From positions 1 to 35,503 of the forward strand of contig DGIP01000231.1 of NCBI GenBank assembly GCA_002386405.1: a stretch of DNA of 35,503 bases, given 5' to 3'. The position numbers and the translations under genes were made by a program. Positions 15,174 to 22,575 of this stretch are shown here, piece after piece. This stretch comes from Stenotrophomonas maltophilia (GTDB lineage: Bacteria; Pseudomonadota; Gammaproteobacteria; Xanthomonadales; Xanthomonadaceae). Under the pieces are notes generated by a model. The model was not told where the DNA came from and did no database searches. It was given only the letters and a program-made list of their open reading frames with translations. How positions within the stretch are numbered: position 1 is the first letter of the stretch; each line of letters opens with the position of its first letter.

Positions 15174-16422
15174 TGATCTTTCTCTCCAAGTCCTCTTGAA
15201 TCTTCAACGACAGCTGCTGTGCCTTCCTATCCGTGTGCCGCCGGGTGTATGTTGCCGCCGTCTTCGAGTTGTCGCTCCAACCTTGCTGGCAGTTCCGGGC
15301 CCTCTGCTCCGCAATCTCCGACAGGCCGATGGCATCTGCCTGCTCAGAGAATCGCTCGTTCCATGTGTGTCGCATCACATGGCTCGTTATCTTCACCGAG
15401 AGATCCGGGCAAGCGGCCCTGATCTGCCGGAAAATCTTGTCGATACTCTTCTGCGATAGCGCATCGCCCTCATCAGATACGATCAGCTGAGGGTGCCTTC
15501 GCGCCAACTTGATTTCGCGGCGCTCTTTCACATACGCAAGTAGTACTCGCATGATCGACGGTGAGACCTCAAGGGTCCGATCACTGGTCTTCGTATTTGG
15601 CTGACTGAGCCTTGCGTCTTCCGGCGCATCAGCGCGTCTTATGATGTCGATCTTTGGCTGATCCGCGTGTATGTCTCTAAGCTGCAAGCCGAGCAGCTCA
15701 CTTCGGCGAATCCCAATTGCCAAGAGGAGAACAACGATGAGCCAGTTTCGCCGACGGGTGAATCCACGCACCCACGGATTGGTGGGTGACTCCGGGTGAA
15801 CGACCACGAGAACTCGATCCTGCTCCTCCATACTCAAGCCCACACGTGCGCCCAACTTGGCCCGCTTAGTGATGCGCGGAATGTGCTCGCGAAAGCCTCC
15901 GAGTGCATGAAGGGTTTCCGCCCTTAGCTCGTCGCGCTGCACTCGCGGCAAAGTTGCCCCAACGTAACTAGAGATGTATGACAGGAAGCTCGCTATGTAG
16001 CGTAAGCGCGAGGCACGGGCCTGAACGTCGATCACACGTTTCAAAACCTCTGTATCGCTTCTGCTCCGTCTAGCGCTGATCGTCCGAACATTGATGGCGG
16101 AGGATGGCTTACTTACCTCCTCCTCGTCGCCATCCTGCACCCAGTACTGGGCGGCCGTAGCTATGCGCGCCAGTTCCGGCGCCGTTAGGAACTCACCTTG
16201 GCAAAGGCGTTGAATCAGGTCGATCCTCTCAGATCTTAGGCTGTTGTAGAGGACACCTATGCTTCCGCAAGCAAAGTGGATCGTGTTCGCCGCGCGCCCC
16301 TTCGTCCTGAACGTGCCCAGGTAGAGCGTCACTTCATGCGCAGGGAGGCCATTGGGCCCCCGGAGCACCGAGTGCCGCTCTCCGTTTTCAAATCTGATTC
16401 GCTCAGCCGTATAGCCGATCAT
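15160..16422 (-). CDS. ginA: Tyrosine recombinase/integrase (GinA-like), first gene of operon
   Basis: A 420-residue tyrosine recombinase with the most complete catalytic set of the three: Arg239 (IGIRRSELLGL), His348 and Arg351 (HVMRHTW), Trp382 in the fifth position and Tyr392 (TAATYTRRH). The SAM-like core-binding domain lies at about 130-175. The ATG at 16422 directly adjoins the candidate attachment repeat, so the gene begins at the island edge, as reported for GInts. The ribosome site is weak. It heads an overlapping ginABCD operon pointing away from ssb. Confidence 0.88.
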   Translation of the reverse strand: MIGYTAERIRFENGERHSVLRGPNGLPAHEVTLYLGTFRTKGRAANTIHFACGSIGVLYNSLRSERIDLIQRLCQGEFLTAPELARIATAAQYWVQDGDEEEVSKPSSAINVRTISARRSRSDTEVLKRVIDVQARASRLRYIASFLSYISSYVGATLPRVQRDELRAETLHALGGFREHIPRITKRAKLGARVGLSMEEQDRVLVVVHPESPTNPWVRGFTRRRNWLIVVLLLAIGIRRSELLGLQLRDIHADQPKIDIIRRADAPEDARLSQPNTKTSDRTLEVSPSIMRVLLAYVKERREIKLARRHPQLIVSDEGDALSQKSIDKIFRQIRAACPDLSVKITSHVMRHTWNERFSEQADAIGLSEIAEQRARNCQQGWSDNSKTAATYTRRHTDRKAQQLSLKIQEDLERKINGKR

Positions 16423-16432
16423 CTATCAACAC
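16422..16432. repeat. Candidate attachment-site repeat, copy 1 (TCTATCAACAC)
   Basis: An 11-bp sequence identical to positions 16525-16535, next to the ginA start. The core TATCAACA also occurs inverted at 16483-16490. Position between the integrase operon and ssb makes it a candidate recombinase-binding or crossover repeat. Confidence 0.5.
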
Positions 16433-16482
16433 CTTTCCGTAGGTAGAAGGTTAGATCACAACCGGATTCTGCCCGAAATCGA

Positions 16483-16490
16483 TGTTGATA
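16483..16490. repeat. Inverted copy of the TATCAACA core
   Basis: TGTTGATA is the reverse complement of the octamer shared by the two TCTATCAACAC copies. With the copy at 16527-16534 it flanks the ssb terminator hairpin, so it may either extend that stem in RNA or be a recombinase arm site in DNA. Confidence 0.45.
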
Positions 16491-16493
16491 ACG

Positions 16494-16525
16494 AAAAAGG
16501 CCCCCATCCGTAAGGAAGGGGGCCT
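16494..16525 (-). terminator. Intrinsic terminator of ssb
   Basis: On the minus strand AGGCCCCC/GGGGGCCT forms an 8-bp stem. A single A:A mismatch follows, then TCC/GGA closed by a four-base loop (16510-16513), and then a T-run (complement of 16494-16498). It lies 30-60 bases beyond the ssb stop, so it terminates ssb before the integrase operon. Confidence 0.85.
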
Positions 16526-16535
16526 CTATCAACAC
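16525..16535. repeat. Candidate attachment-site repeat, copy 2 (TCTATCAACAC)
   Basis: Second identical 11-bp copy, 103 bp from copy 1, at the outer edge of the ssb terminator. If island insertion occurs here, this copy would belong to the chromosomal side of the junction. Confidence 0.5.
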
Positions 16536-16554
16536 TAAAAACGTTAAGTAGGAA

Positions 16555-17115
16555 CTAGAACGGAATGTCGTCGTCCGCGAAGTCGTCCATCGGCGGAGCC
16601 GACTGCTGCGGCTGCTGCTGCGGGCGCTGCTGCTGGCCGTAGCCACCGCCACCGCCACCGCGCTGACCGCCACCACCACCACCACCGTATTCCTGGCGCG
16701 GGGCCTGCTGGCGCTGCGGACGTTCGCCGCCGCCGTAATTGCCACCGCCACCGCCACCGCCACCACCGCCGCCACCTTCACCGCGGCCACCCAGCATCTG
16801 CATTTCGTCGGCGATGATGTCGGTGGAGTACTTCTCCACGCCATCCTGGCCGGTGTACTTGTCGTAGCGCAGGCTGCCTTCGACGTAGACCGAGCTGCCC
16901 TTGCGCAGGTATTCGCCGGCAATTTCGCCGAGCTTGCCGAAGAACACCACGCGGTGCCATTCGGTGCGCTCCTGCTGGTTGCCATCCTTGTCCTTGCGGA
17001 CGCTGGTGGTGGCCAGGCTGATGCGGGTGATCGCCATGCCGCCTTGGGTGTACTTCACGTCCGGGTCGTTGCCGAGGTTGCCGACCAGGATGACTTTATT
17101 GATGCCGCGCGCCAT
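16555..17115 (-). CDS. ssb: Single-stranded DNA-binding protein
   Basis: A 186-residue SSB that coats single-stranded DNA in replication and repair. The OB fold fills residues 1-110 ([20 protein letters not shown] start, [33 protein letters not shown]). It is followed by a long glycine-, glutamine- and arginine-rich linker with two oligo-Gly runs, and by the acidic tip [11 protein letters not shown] that recruits partner proteins. The frame extends upstream to 17292, but the ATG at 17115 has GGAAGAG before it and gives the canonical start. The linker explains the GGT/GCC-rich repeats around 16620-16790. The 3' side abuts the integrase operon. Confidence 0.97.
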   Translation of the reverse strand: MARGINKVILVGNLGNDPDVKYTQGGMAITRISLATTSVRKDKDGNQQERTEWHRVVFFGKLGEIAGEYLRKGSSVYVEGSLRYDKYTGQDGVEKYSTDIIADEMQMLGGRGEGGGGGGGGGGGGNYGGGERPQRQQAPRQEYGGGGGGGQRGGGGGGYGQQQRPQQQPQQSAPPMDDFADDDIPF

Positions 17116-17371
17116 AGGGTTGCTCTTCCGTTGTCCGAGGGCAGGCCCGACAGATATCACACTCTGTTCGGTGCCGATACGGGGGCTGCCCTGCGTGTGA
17201 TCTGGGTAGGATTGCAGAACGGGGCATTCTACCATCCCTGCCCGCCCCGCCCCCGTCAGGATCGCCCCCGCTGGAGGTCGGATTCCTGCCAAGCCCTTGT
17301 AAGGATTGGGCTTGTACCCGTCAGCGCCCTCGTCTGGGCAACCACGGCGCGGGTCCAGCCGGTCATCGGCC

Positions 17372-17875
17372 TTACCGCGTGCCTGGAGCTCCTTTCGGCA
17401 CCACGATCAGCAGGGGGACGGGAGAAACGGGTGTCCACGCGCCGTCCGGCGCTTCATCGCTGCGATAGCCGACAGGGGTACGCAAGGCGACCCTGTAACC
17501 CGCTCCTGGCGCGAGGCGATAGCTCCTGTCCAGCGCTAATTGCACTCGGAACGTGCCACCGGCAGGGAGGGGAACAAGGGTGGGGGCGACTGGCAAGGTG
17601 TCCGACAGGATCCCAACGTACTCGGCTTCGCCTCCATCCGGCTGCGTCACCACGAAGAAATCGTCCAGCAGCATTCCCCGGGCATTGGGCTGCGGAAGAG
17701 AGGGACCCCACACCACTGCAGCCCGGTCACCCAGATTGACAAGTTTCAGTTCGATCGACGTCCCGCGCCCATCGCTCACCGGGAGGATCTCGGCCTGCAG
17801 GCGGGCGTCGGCCATTGCGTTGGCGCTGTAGCCCAATGCGACCGCCAGCAGCGTTACCCTGATCGGCAGATTCAT
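17372..17875 (-). CDS. Secreted hypothetical protein, probable beta-sandwich
   Basis: A 167-residue protein with a signal peptide (residues 1-22, cleavage probably after NAMA). The mature part alternates short hydrophobic strands ([49 protein letters not shown]) as in an Ig-like beta-sandwich, resembling the N-terminal prodomain of some secreted peptidases. No catalytic motif is present. The ATG at 17875 has GGGAGA upstream. It is divergent from the exonuclease gene with 30 bases between start codons. Function unknown. Confidence 0.75.
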   Translation of the reverse strand: MNLPIRVTLLAVALGYSANAMADARLQAEILPVSDGRGTSIELKLVNLGDRAAVVWGPSLPQPNARGMLLDDFFVVTQPDGGEAEYVGILSDTLPVAPTLVPLPAGGTFRVQLALDRSYRLAPGAGYRVALRTPVGYRSDEAPDGAWTPVSPVPLLIVVPKGAPGTR

Positions 17876-17905
17876 GCCATCTCCCTCGTTCGTCCGTGAG
17901 CACCG

Positions 17906-18493
17906 ATGAACCAGTTACCACGAACTCCACCCCGCGCCAACAGGCAGGAAATCTACGTCAGTACCGATGTGGAGGCAGATGGCCCCATCCCCGGCCCGCA
18001 TTCCATGCTGAGCTTCGGGTCCGCCGCCTATCTGGCCGACAAGACCCTCGTCGCGACCTTTTCGGCCAATCTGGACACGCTCCCGGAGGCGCAGGGCCAT
18101 CCCGACACCATGGCGTGGTGGGCGACCCAGCCGGTGGCGTGGGCGGCCTGCCGGCGCGATTGCGAGGCGCCGGAGGCGGCGATGCACCGCTACCTCGCCT
18201 GGCTGAAGGCGCTGCCGGGCAAGCCGGTGTTCGTGGGGTATCCGGCCGGGTACGACTTCCTGTTCGTGTACTGGTACCTGATGCGGTTTGCCGGGGAGAG
18301 CCCGTTTTCGCATTCAGCGCTGGATATCAAGACCTTTGCGATGGCGATGCTGAAGACGGACTACCGCAGCGTTACCAAGCGGAGCATGCCCAAGCGCTGG
18401 TTCGACCGGCTGCCGCATACCCACGTGGCGCTGGATGATGCAATTGAACAGGGTGCATTGTTCTGCAACATGCTGGCCGAAAACCAGGGGTAA
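17906..18493 (+). CDS. DEDD-type 3'-5' exonuclease
   Basis: A 195-residue RNase H-fold nuclease. Motif I is VSTDVEADG (Asp and Glu metal ligands, about residues 18-26). Motif II is [15 protein letters not shown] with the conserved Asp, and motif III is [11 protein letters not shown] near the C-terminus, with the final His and Asp. The sequence [17 protein letters not shown] resembles 3'-5' exoribonuclease-type proteins of the DEDDh group. A LacI-family gene follows 27 bases later on the same strand. Whether it degrades RNA or DNA cannot be told. It is not a paralogue of the remnant at 8980 in any obvious way beyond the shared fold. Confidence 0.8.
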   Translation: MNQLPRTPPRANRQEIYVSTDVEADGPIPGPHSMLSFGSAAYLADKTLVATFSANLDTLPEAQGHPDTMAWWATQPVAWAACRRDCEAPEAAMHRYLAWLKALPGKPVFVGYPAGYDFLFVYWYLMRFAGESPFSHSALDIKTFAMAMLKTDYRSVTKRSMPKRWFDRLPHTHVALDDAIEQGALFCNMLAENQG

Positions 18494-18520
18494 AACCACG
18501 GTCCCGCGTCCCATGGCATC

Positions 18521-19585
18521 ATGGCTTCCGTCGTCACAGCCCTGCCCTCCATGACCATCCGCGGCAAAGCCACTTCCCTGGATATCGCCCACCTGGCCGG
18601 GGTTTCCCAGCCCACGGTGTCGCGGGCGCTGCGTGGCAGCCCGATGGTGAACCAGGAAACCCGCGAGCGGATCCTGAAGATCGCCCGGGAGCTGAACTAC
18701 AAGGTGGACAAGAACGCGTCCAGCCTGCGCCTGCGCAATGCCGGCACGCTGGCCCTGCTGTTCTTCGAAGACCCCACCAACGACGATTCGCTGATCAACC
18801 CGTTCTTCCACGCCATGCTGGGCTCGATCACCCGCGCCTGCGCGCTGCGCGGCTACGACCTGCTGGTGTCGTTCCAGCAGTTGTCCACCGACTGGCAGGC
18901 CGATTACGAAGACAGCAACAAGGCCGACGGCATCATCCTGCTCGGCTATGGCGACTACCACGAGTCACGCGAGCGGCTCCAGCGGCTGGTGGAGCAAGGC
19001 ACCCACTTCGTGCGCTGGGGAGCGGCCCTGCCGGACCAGCCTGGGGTGTCGATCGGCTGCGACAATTTCCAGGGCGGCTTCGACATCACCGCCCACCTGC
19101 TCGACCAGGGCTGCCGGCGCATCGCGTTCGTGGGTCATGCGTCCAGCCATTACCCGGAGTTCGAGGAACGCTATCGCGGCTATGTGGCGGCGATGGCCGA
19201 GCGCGGCGTACCGGTCGACCCGGCACTGCAGTTCGATGCGATCACCACCGAGCTGTCCGGCTACGACGCCTGCCAGGCGCTGCTGGCCGATGGGCAGGCC
19301 ATCGATGCGGTGTTCGCGGCCAGCGACCTGATCGCCATCGGCGCGATGCGTGCGCTGCGCGAGCACGGCCTGCGCATTCCGCAGGACGTGGCGTTGGCCG
19401 GGTTCGACGATATCCCGCTGGCGGCATCGGTGTCGCCCACCCTGTCCACCGTGCAGCAGGACACCAAGCAGGCCGGCCAGCTGCTGGTGGAGCGTCTGCT
19501 GGCGTTGATCCAGGGCGAGGCGGTGGAAAGCCAGACCATTCCAGTGAAGCTGGTGCTGCGGGAATCGTCGCTGGCCCGGCGCTGA
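18521..19585 (+). CDS. LacI-family transcriptional repressor (likely of the maltodextrin locus)
   Basis: A 354-residue LacI/GalR protein. The helix-turn-helix and hinge lie at about residues 17-70 (ATSLDIAHLAGVSQPTVSRA, ERILKIARELNYKVDKNASS). A periplasmic-binding-protein-like sensor domain follows, with DAVFAASDLIAIGAMRALRE and VALAGFDDIPLA as family landmarks. The start could be the ATG at 18521 or at 18551; neither has a strong ribosome site. It is the only LacI-type gene in the window. The mal genes 5-14 kb away carry matching LacI-style dyads, so it is a good candidate for their repressor, but other regulators outside the window are possible. Confidence 0.9.
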   Translation: MASVVTALPSMTIRGKATSLDIAHLAGVSQPTVSRALRGSPMVNQETRERILKIARELNYKVDKNASSLRLRNAGTLALLFFEDPTNDDSLINPFFHAMLGSITRACALRGYDLLVSFQQLSTDWQADYEDSNKADGIILLGYGDYHESRERLQRLVEQGTHFVRWGAALPDQPGVSIGCDNFQGGFDITAHLLDQGCRRIAFVGHASSHYPEFEERYRGYVAAMAERGVPVDPALQFDAITTELSGYDACQALLADGQAIDAVFAASDLIAIGAMRALREHGLRIPQDVALAGFDDIPLAASVSPTLSTVQQDTKQAGQLLVERLLALIQGEAVESQTIPVKLVLRESSLARR

Positions 19586-19593
19586 GGCGCGTC

Positions 19594-19618
19594 GTACCGA
19601 CCAACGGTCGGTACCTAC
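19594..19618 (-). repeat. SMAG/GTAG-type REP hairpin (inverted orientation)
   Basis: GTACCGACC and GGTCGGTAC form a 9-bp stem around AAC and end in CTAC, the reverse of the GTAG signature. It lies just after the LacI-family gene and pairs with the opposite element at 19662. Confidence 0.85.
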
Positions 19619-19664
19619 CAAAGAGGTCGTACCGACCAAAGAGGTCGTACCGACCAAAGAGGTA
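19617..19664 (+). repeat. 18-bp tandem repeat (two full copies plus part)
   Basis: The unit ACCAAAGAGGTCGTACCG occurs at 19617-19634 and 19635-19652, with a partial third copy from 19653. It fills the gap between two opposed REP hairpins and contains half of a REP stem (GTACCGACC across unit borders), so it looks like REP sequence that expanded by slippage. Confidence 0.85.
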
Positions 19665-19686
19665 GCCCACGACCGTTGGTCGTGGG
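19662..19686 (+). repeat. SMAG/GTAG-type REP hairpin
   Basis: GTAG followed by CCCACGACC-GTT-GGTCGTGGG, a 9-bp perfect stem with a 3-nt loop. It lies between the LacI-family gene and the convergent DUF5694 gene and may also act as a terminator or mRNA-end stabiliser. Confidence 0.88.
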
Positions 19687-19699
19687 AGCAGAGACCGCA

Positions 19700-20752
19700 T
19701 TATCTGAGCGCCTGCTCCGCGTCCACGATGTCCACTGCCTGCATCTGGCCCAGCCACTGGTCGAACCACGGCTTGTGCGAGACACCGACCACCGACAGCA
19801 CGCGCACGCCCGGGCGTTCGCGGAACGTCTGCTGGATGTTGGCCACCATGCGCAGGTTGCGGATCTCCCAGCCGCTGACCCAGATCTGTGGGTAATGCTC
19901 GGGTGATGTCGCACGCAGGGTCGCGCCGACGTTGACATCGGTCAGTACGTTGAGCCGTTCGGGCGCATTGATGAAGCGGTACAGCGGCAGCAGGTCGCGC
20001 GCTTTCGCCATGGTGTCTTCGATGGCGGTGTTCTTGTCCAGCTCTGCCTTGCCAGCGTTCCACGCCTGCTCCAGCGAGGTGCCGAACGCCTTGCGATCCT
20101 TGACCTGGATGTTGTCGCCGGTGTGGTCGTCGATGGCGTACACGCGCGGCAGGCCCATTCGCGCGGCCAGCTGCGCGGCGATCAGGTAGTTCTCGTTCTG
20201 GCGGGTGGCAATGGTGTTCAGCAGGGCAACCAGGGTGGCATCCAATCCATCGCCGGCGCGCCGCTCCGCCGGGGGCAGCTGCAGCCATTGGGTGTAGGCC
20301 GAGGCCCGCTCGTTGGCGGCCAGCATCCATGCCGCCAACTGGCGGCGCTGGGCGGGCGTGGGTGCCTTCGGCCACGTGTCCAGGGCGGCGTTCATCTTCT
20401 CTATCGCAGCCGGGATCTGCAGGCCGGTGGCCGTGCGTGCCACGTCGGTGCCCGCGCAGTAGTCCGGCCCGTAGACGCTGGCATGGCGCTCGGCAAGATC
20501 GCACTGCTCACCGCTGATGGCTTCCACGGTGATGATGTCCGGCTTGAAGGCGGCCAGCTTCTCCAGCAGGGGATCGAGCGCACCGGGCTGGATGCCGCCT
20601 TCCACTTCGCTCAGGTGAACACTGCCCAGCACCAGTACCTGGGTGCGCGGGCCGGTCATTTCCCGGTCGAGCGTGGCCAGATCGACCGGCACGGCGGCCA
20701 GCGATGGGAAGGCGGAAGCCAACAGCGTTGCGATCCATAACCTGCGTTGCAT
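19700..20752 (-). CDS. DUF5694 family secreted protein
   Basis: A 350-residue protein with a signal peptide (cleavage near residue 19, SLAA). The first strand TQVLVLGSVHLSEVEGG and the last RVLSVVGVSHKPWFDQWL resemble the HExx-type ends of the TraB/ChaN/GumN-like fold, here with His in place at both sites. The middle is helical (DTWPKAPTPAQRRQLAAWML and NENYLIAAQLAARMG) with YAIDDHTGDN. These features match DUF5694 proteins of unknown biochemical role. It converges on the LacI-family gene over the SMAG cluster. Confidence 0.75.
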   Translation of the reverse strand: MQRRLWIATLLASAFPSLAAVPVDLATLDREMTGPRTQVLVLGSVHLSEVEGGIQPGALDPLLEKLAAFKPDIITVEAISGEQCDLAERHASVYGPDYCAGTDVARTATGLQIPAAIEKMNAALDTWPKAPTPAQRRQLAAWMLAANERASAYTQWLQLPPAERRAGDGLDATLVALLNTIATRQNENYLIAAQLAARMGLPRVYAIDDHTGDNIQVKDRKAFGTSLEQAWNAGKAELDKNTAIEDTMAKARDLLPLYRFINAPERLNVLTDVNVGATLRATSPEHYPQIWVSGWEIRNLRMVANIQQTFRERPGVRVLSVVGVSHKPWFDQWLGQMQAVDIVDAEQALR

Positions 20753-20844
20753 GCCAGCACCCTCAATCCGTCGATGCAGACAGTGTGGGTCACGATGGCC
20801 CCCGCCGACGCGTGACGGTGGTCAGGGTGCCGTTGGGCACGGCC

Positions 20845-22575
20845 TCAGGCGCTGGCGTCGCTGACGGCATCGGCAAGTGCGCTGCGCACCGCGTCGCTGA
20901 AGGCCTCGAGCAGGAAAGGTTTGGCGATCATGCTCATGCCGGGCTCGAGGAAGGCCGAGCGCTCCTGCGCCTTTTCCGCATAGCCGGTCATGAACAGCAC
21001 CGGCAGCTCGCTCCGCGACTGGCGGGCGATCTCGGCCAGCTGCCGACCGTTCATGCCGGGCAGGCCCACATCGGTGACCAGCAGGTCCAGTCGCCGCGCT
21101 GACGCCAGCACCGGCAGCGCGCCGTCGGCGTCGCCTACCACCTCCACCGTGTAGCCCAGGTCCTCCAGCACAACGGTCACCAGCATCCGCACCTGCGGAT
21201 CGTCTTCGACCACCAGGATCGACTGTCCCGCCCCCAATGCCACCGGCGCCGCGTGTACGGCCGGCTCCGGGTCGGCGTCCGCCTCCACCTGCGGAATGAA
21301 CAATGAGATCGTGGTGCCCTGCCCCGGCGTTGAATCGATGGCGATATGGCCCCCGGACTGCTGCATGAAGCCATACACCATCGACATGCCCAGGCCGGTG
21401 CCCTTGCCGATCGGCTTGGTGGTGAAGAACGGCTCGAAGGCGCGTTCCACCACTTCCGGCGGCATGCCGGTGCCGGTGTCCGAGACCGCCACCACGGCGT
21501 AATCGCCCGCGGGCACGGTTGCGCGCTCGCCATCGGCCAGGCGCAGCGGGAAGGTGCGCAGCGCCAGCTCACCGCCGTTGGGCATCGCATCGCGTGCGTT
21601 GATGGCCAGGTTCAACAGCGCGCTTTCGAACTGGTTGGCATCCAGCGCGGCGTGCAGTGGCGCCGGTGCTTCTTCGGTAAGGATACGCACGCTTTCGCCC
21701 AGGGTGCTGCGTAGCAGGTGCTGCATCGCGCCGACCAGCGCATTGAGCTCGACCGGCCGTGCATCCAGCGACTGCCGCCGCGAGAAGGCCAGCAGGCGCT
21801 GGGTCAAGGCGGCGGCGCGCTGGCTGGAGGTGGTGGCCGCGTCCAGGAAGCGCTCCAGGTCCTCCGTGCGCCCCAGCTCCAGCCGCATGCGCACGATATC
21901 CAGCGCCGACAGGATGCCGGTCAGCATGTTGTTGAAGTCATGCGCGATACCGCCGGTGAGCTGGCCGATGGCCTCCATCTTCTGCGACTGCCGCAGCGCT
22001 GCTTCGCTGGCTTCGCGCGCGGCCATCTGCGCTTCGAGCTCGCGGGTGCGCTCGGCGACCACGGTTTCCAGCTCGAGTGCATGCTGGCGGCTGGCTTCCA
22101 GTGCCGCCTTGGCACTGCGCTCCAGCGCGCTGCGGCTGTCGGCCAGCGCGCGCATCTGGTCGCGGACCAGGAACTGCTTCTCGCGCGCGCGCAGCGCGCC
22201 CTGCACGGCGCTCAGCAGCGACATGCCGCCCAAAGGCCGATCCAGCTCCACCACGTTGACCGTGCTTGGCAGCAGGCTGTCGAACGGCGGGCGGCGCTGC
22301 GCGCGCGGGGAGCGCAGGAGGATCACGGGCAGGTCCGACCAGGTGGGCTGCGCGGAGAGGCGTTGCAGCAGGCAATCGGTACCGCGGGCGATTGCTTCTT
22401 CGGTGATCAGCACCACCCCGGCCTGGTCGTCGAGCGCAGCGGCCAGATCGTCCAGGGTATCGGCCGGCCGCGTGGCCAGCCCCGCGCCATCCAGCACCGA
22501 TGCAATGCTGGCCGCATCGCGGCCGAACGGGGCGACGATATGGACAACGCCGCCGCGCCCGGGGTCATCCTGCAT
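20845..22575 (-). CDS. Hybrid sensor histidine kinase / response regulator
   Basis: A 576-residue cytoplasmic hybrid kinase. Residues about 8-125 form a receiver-like domain that has lost the phospho-acceptor Asp. A coiled coil (about 130-200) follows, then a HisKA domain with the phospho-His His212 in GGIAHDFNN, then an HATPase_c domain (N box LLNLAINARDAM, G1 SDTGTGMP, G2 GKGTGLGMSM). A C-terminal receiver domain has acceptor Asp502 in VTDVGLPG. No membrane segment is seen. Its ATG lies inside the end of the KaiC-like gene (11-base overlap), so the two are co-translated and probably work together, with the KaiC-like ATPase as the likely input partner. Confidence 0.92.
   Translation of the reverse strand: MQDDPGRGGVVHIVAPFGRDAASIASVLDGAGLATRPADTLDDLAAALDDQAGVVLITEEAIARGTDCLLQRLSAQPTWSDLPVILLRSPRAQRRPPFDSLLPSTVNVVELDRPLGGMSLLSAVQGALRAREKQFLVRDQMRALADSRSALERSAKAALEASRQHALELETVVAERTRELEAQMAAREASEAALRQSQKMEAIGQLTGGIAHDFNNMLTGILSALDIVRMRLELGRTEDLERFLDAATTSSQRAAALTQRLLAFSRRQSLDARPVELNALVGAMQHLLRSTLGESVRILTEEAPAPLHAALDANQFESALLNLAINARDAMPNGGELALRTFPLRLADGERATVPAGDYAVVAVSDTGTGMPPEVVERAFEPFFTTKPIGKGTGLGMSMVYGFMQQSGGHIAIDSTPGQGTTISLFIPQVEADADPEPAVHAAPVALGAGQSILVVEDDPQVRMLVTVVLEDLGYTVEVVGDADGALPVLASARRLDLLVTDVGLPGMNGRQLAEIARQSRSELPVLFMTGYAEKAQERSAFLEPGMSMIAKPFLLEAFSDAVRSALADAVSDASA

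Noticed and set aside
11210..16422. Recombinase-in-trio (RIT) element or Tn554-type transposon
   Set aside because: Both share tandem tyrosine recombinases, but the fourth coiled-coil gene together with three large recombinases and location at an intergenic chromosomal site fits GInt better; no antibiotic-resistance genes as in Tn554 were seen.
16620..16790. Simple-sequence GCC/ACC repeat as a separate repeat element
   Set aside because: It encodes the Gly/Gln-rich linker of SSB, a normal property of the protein.
17260..17371. Possible small gene upstream of ssb
   Set aside because: Short frames only, no domain or ribosome site; it is treated as the ssb promoter region and the 3' flank of the secreted hypothetical gene.
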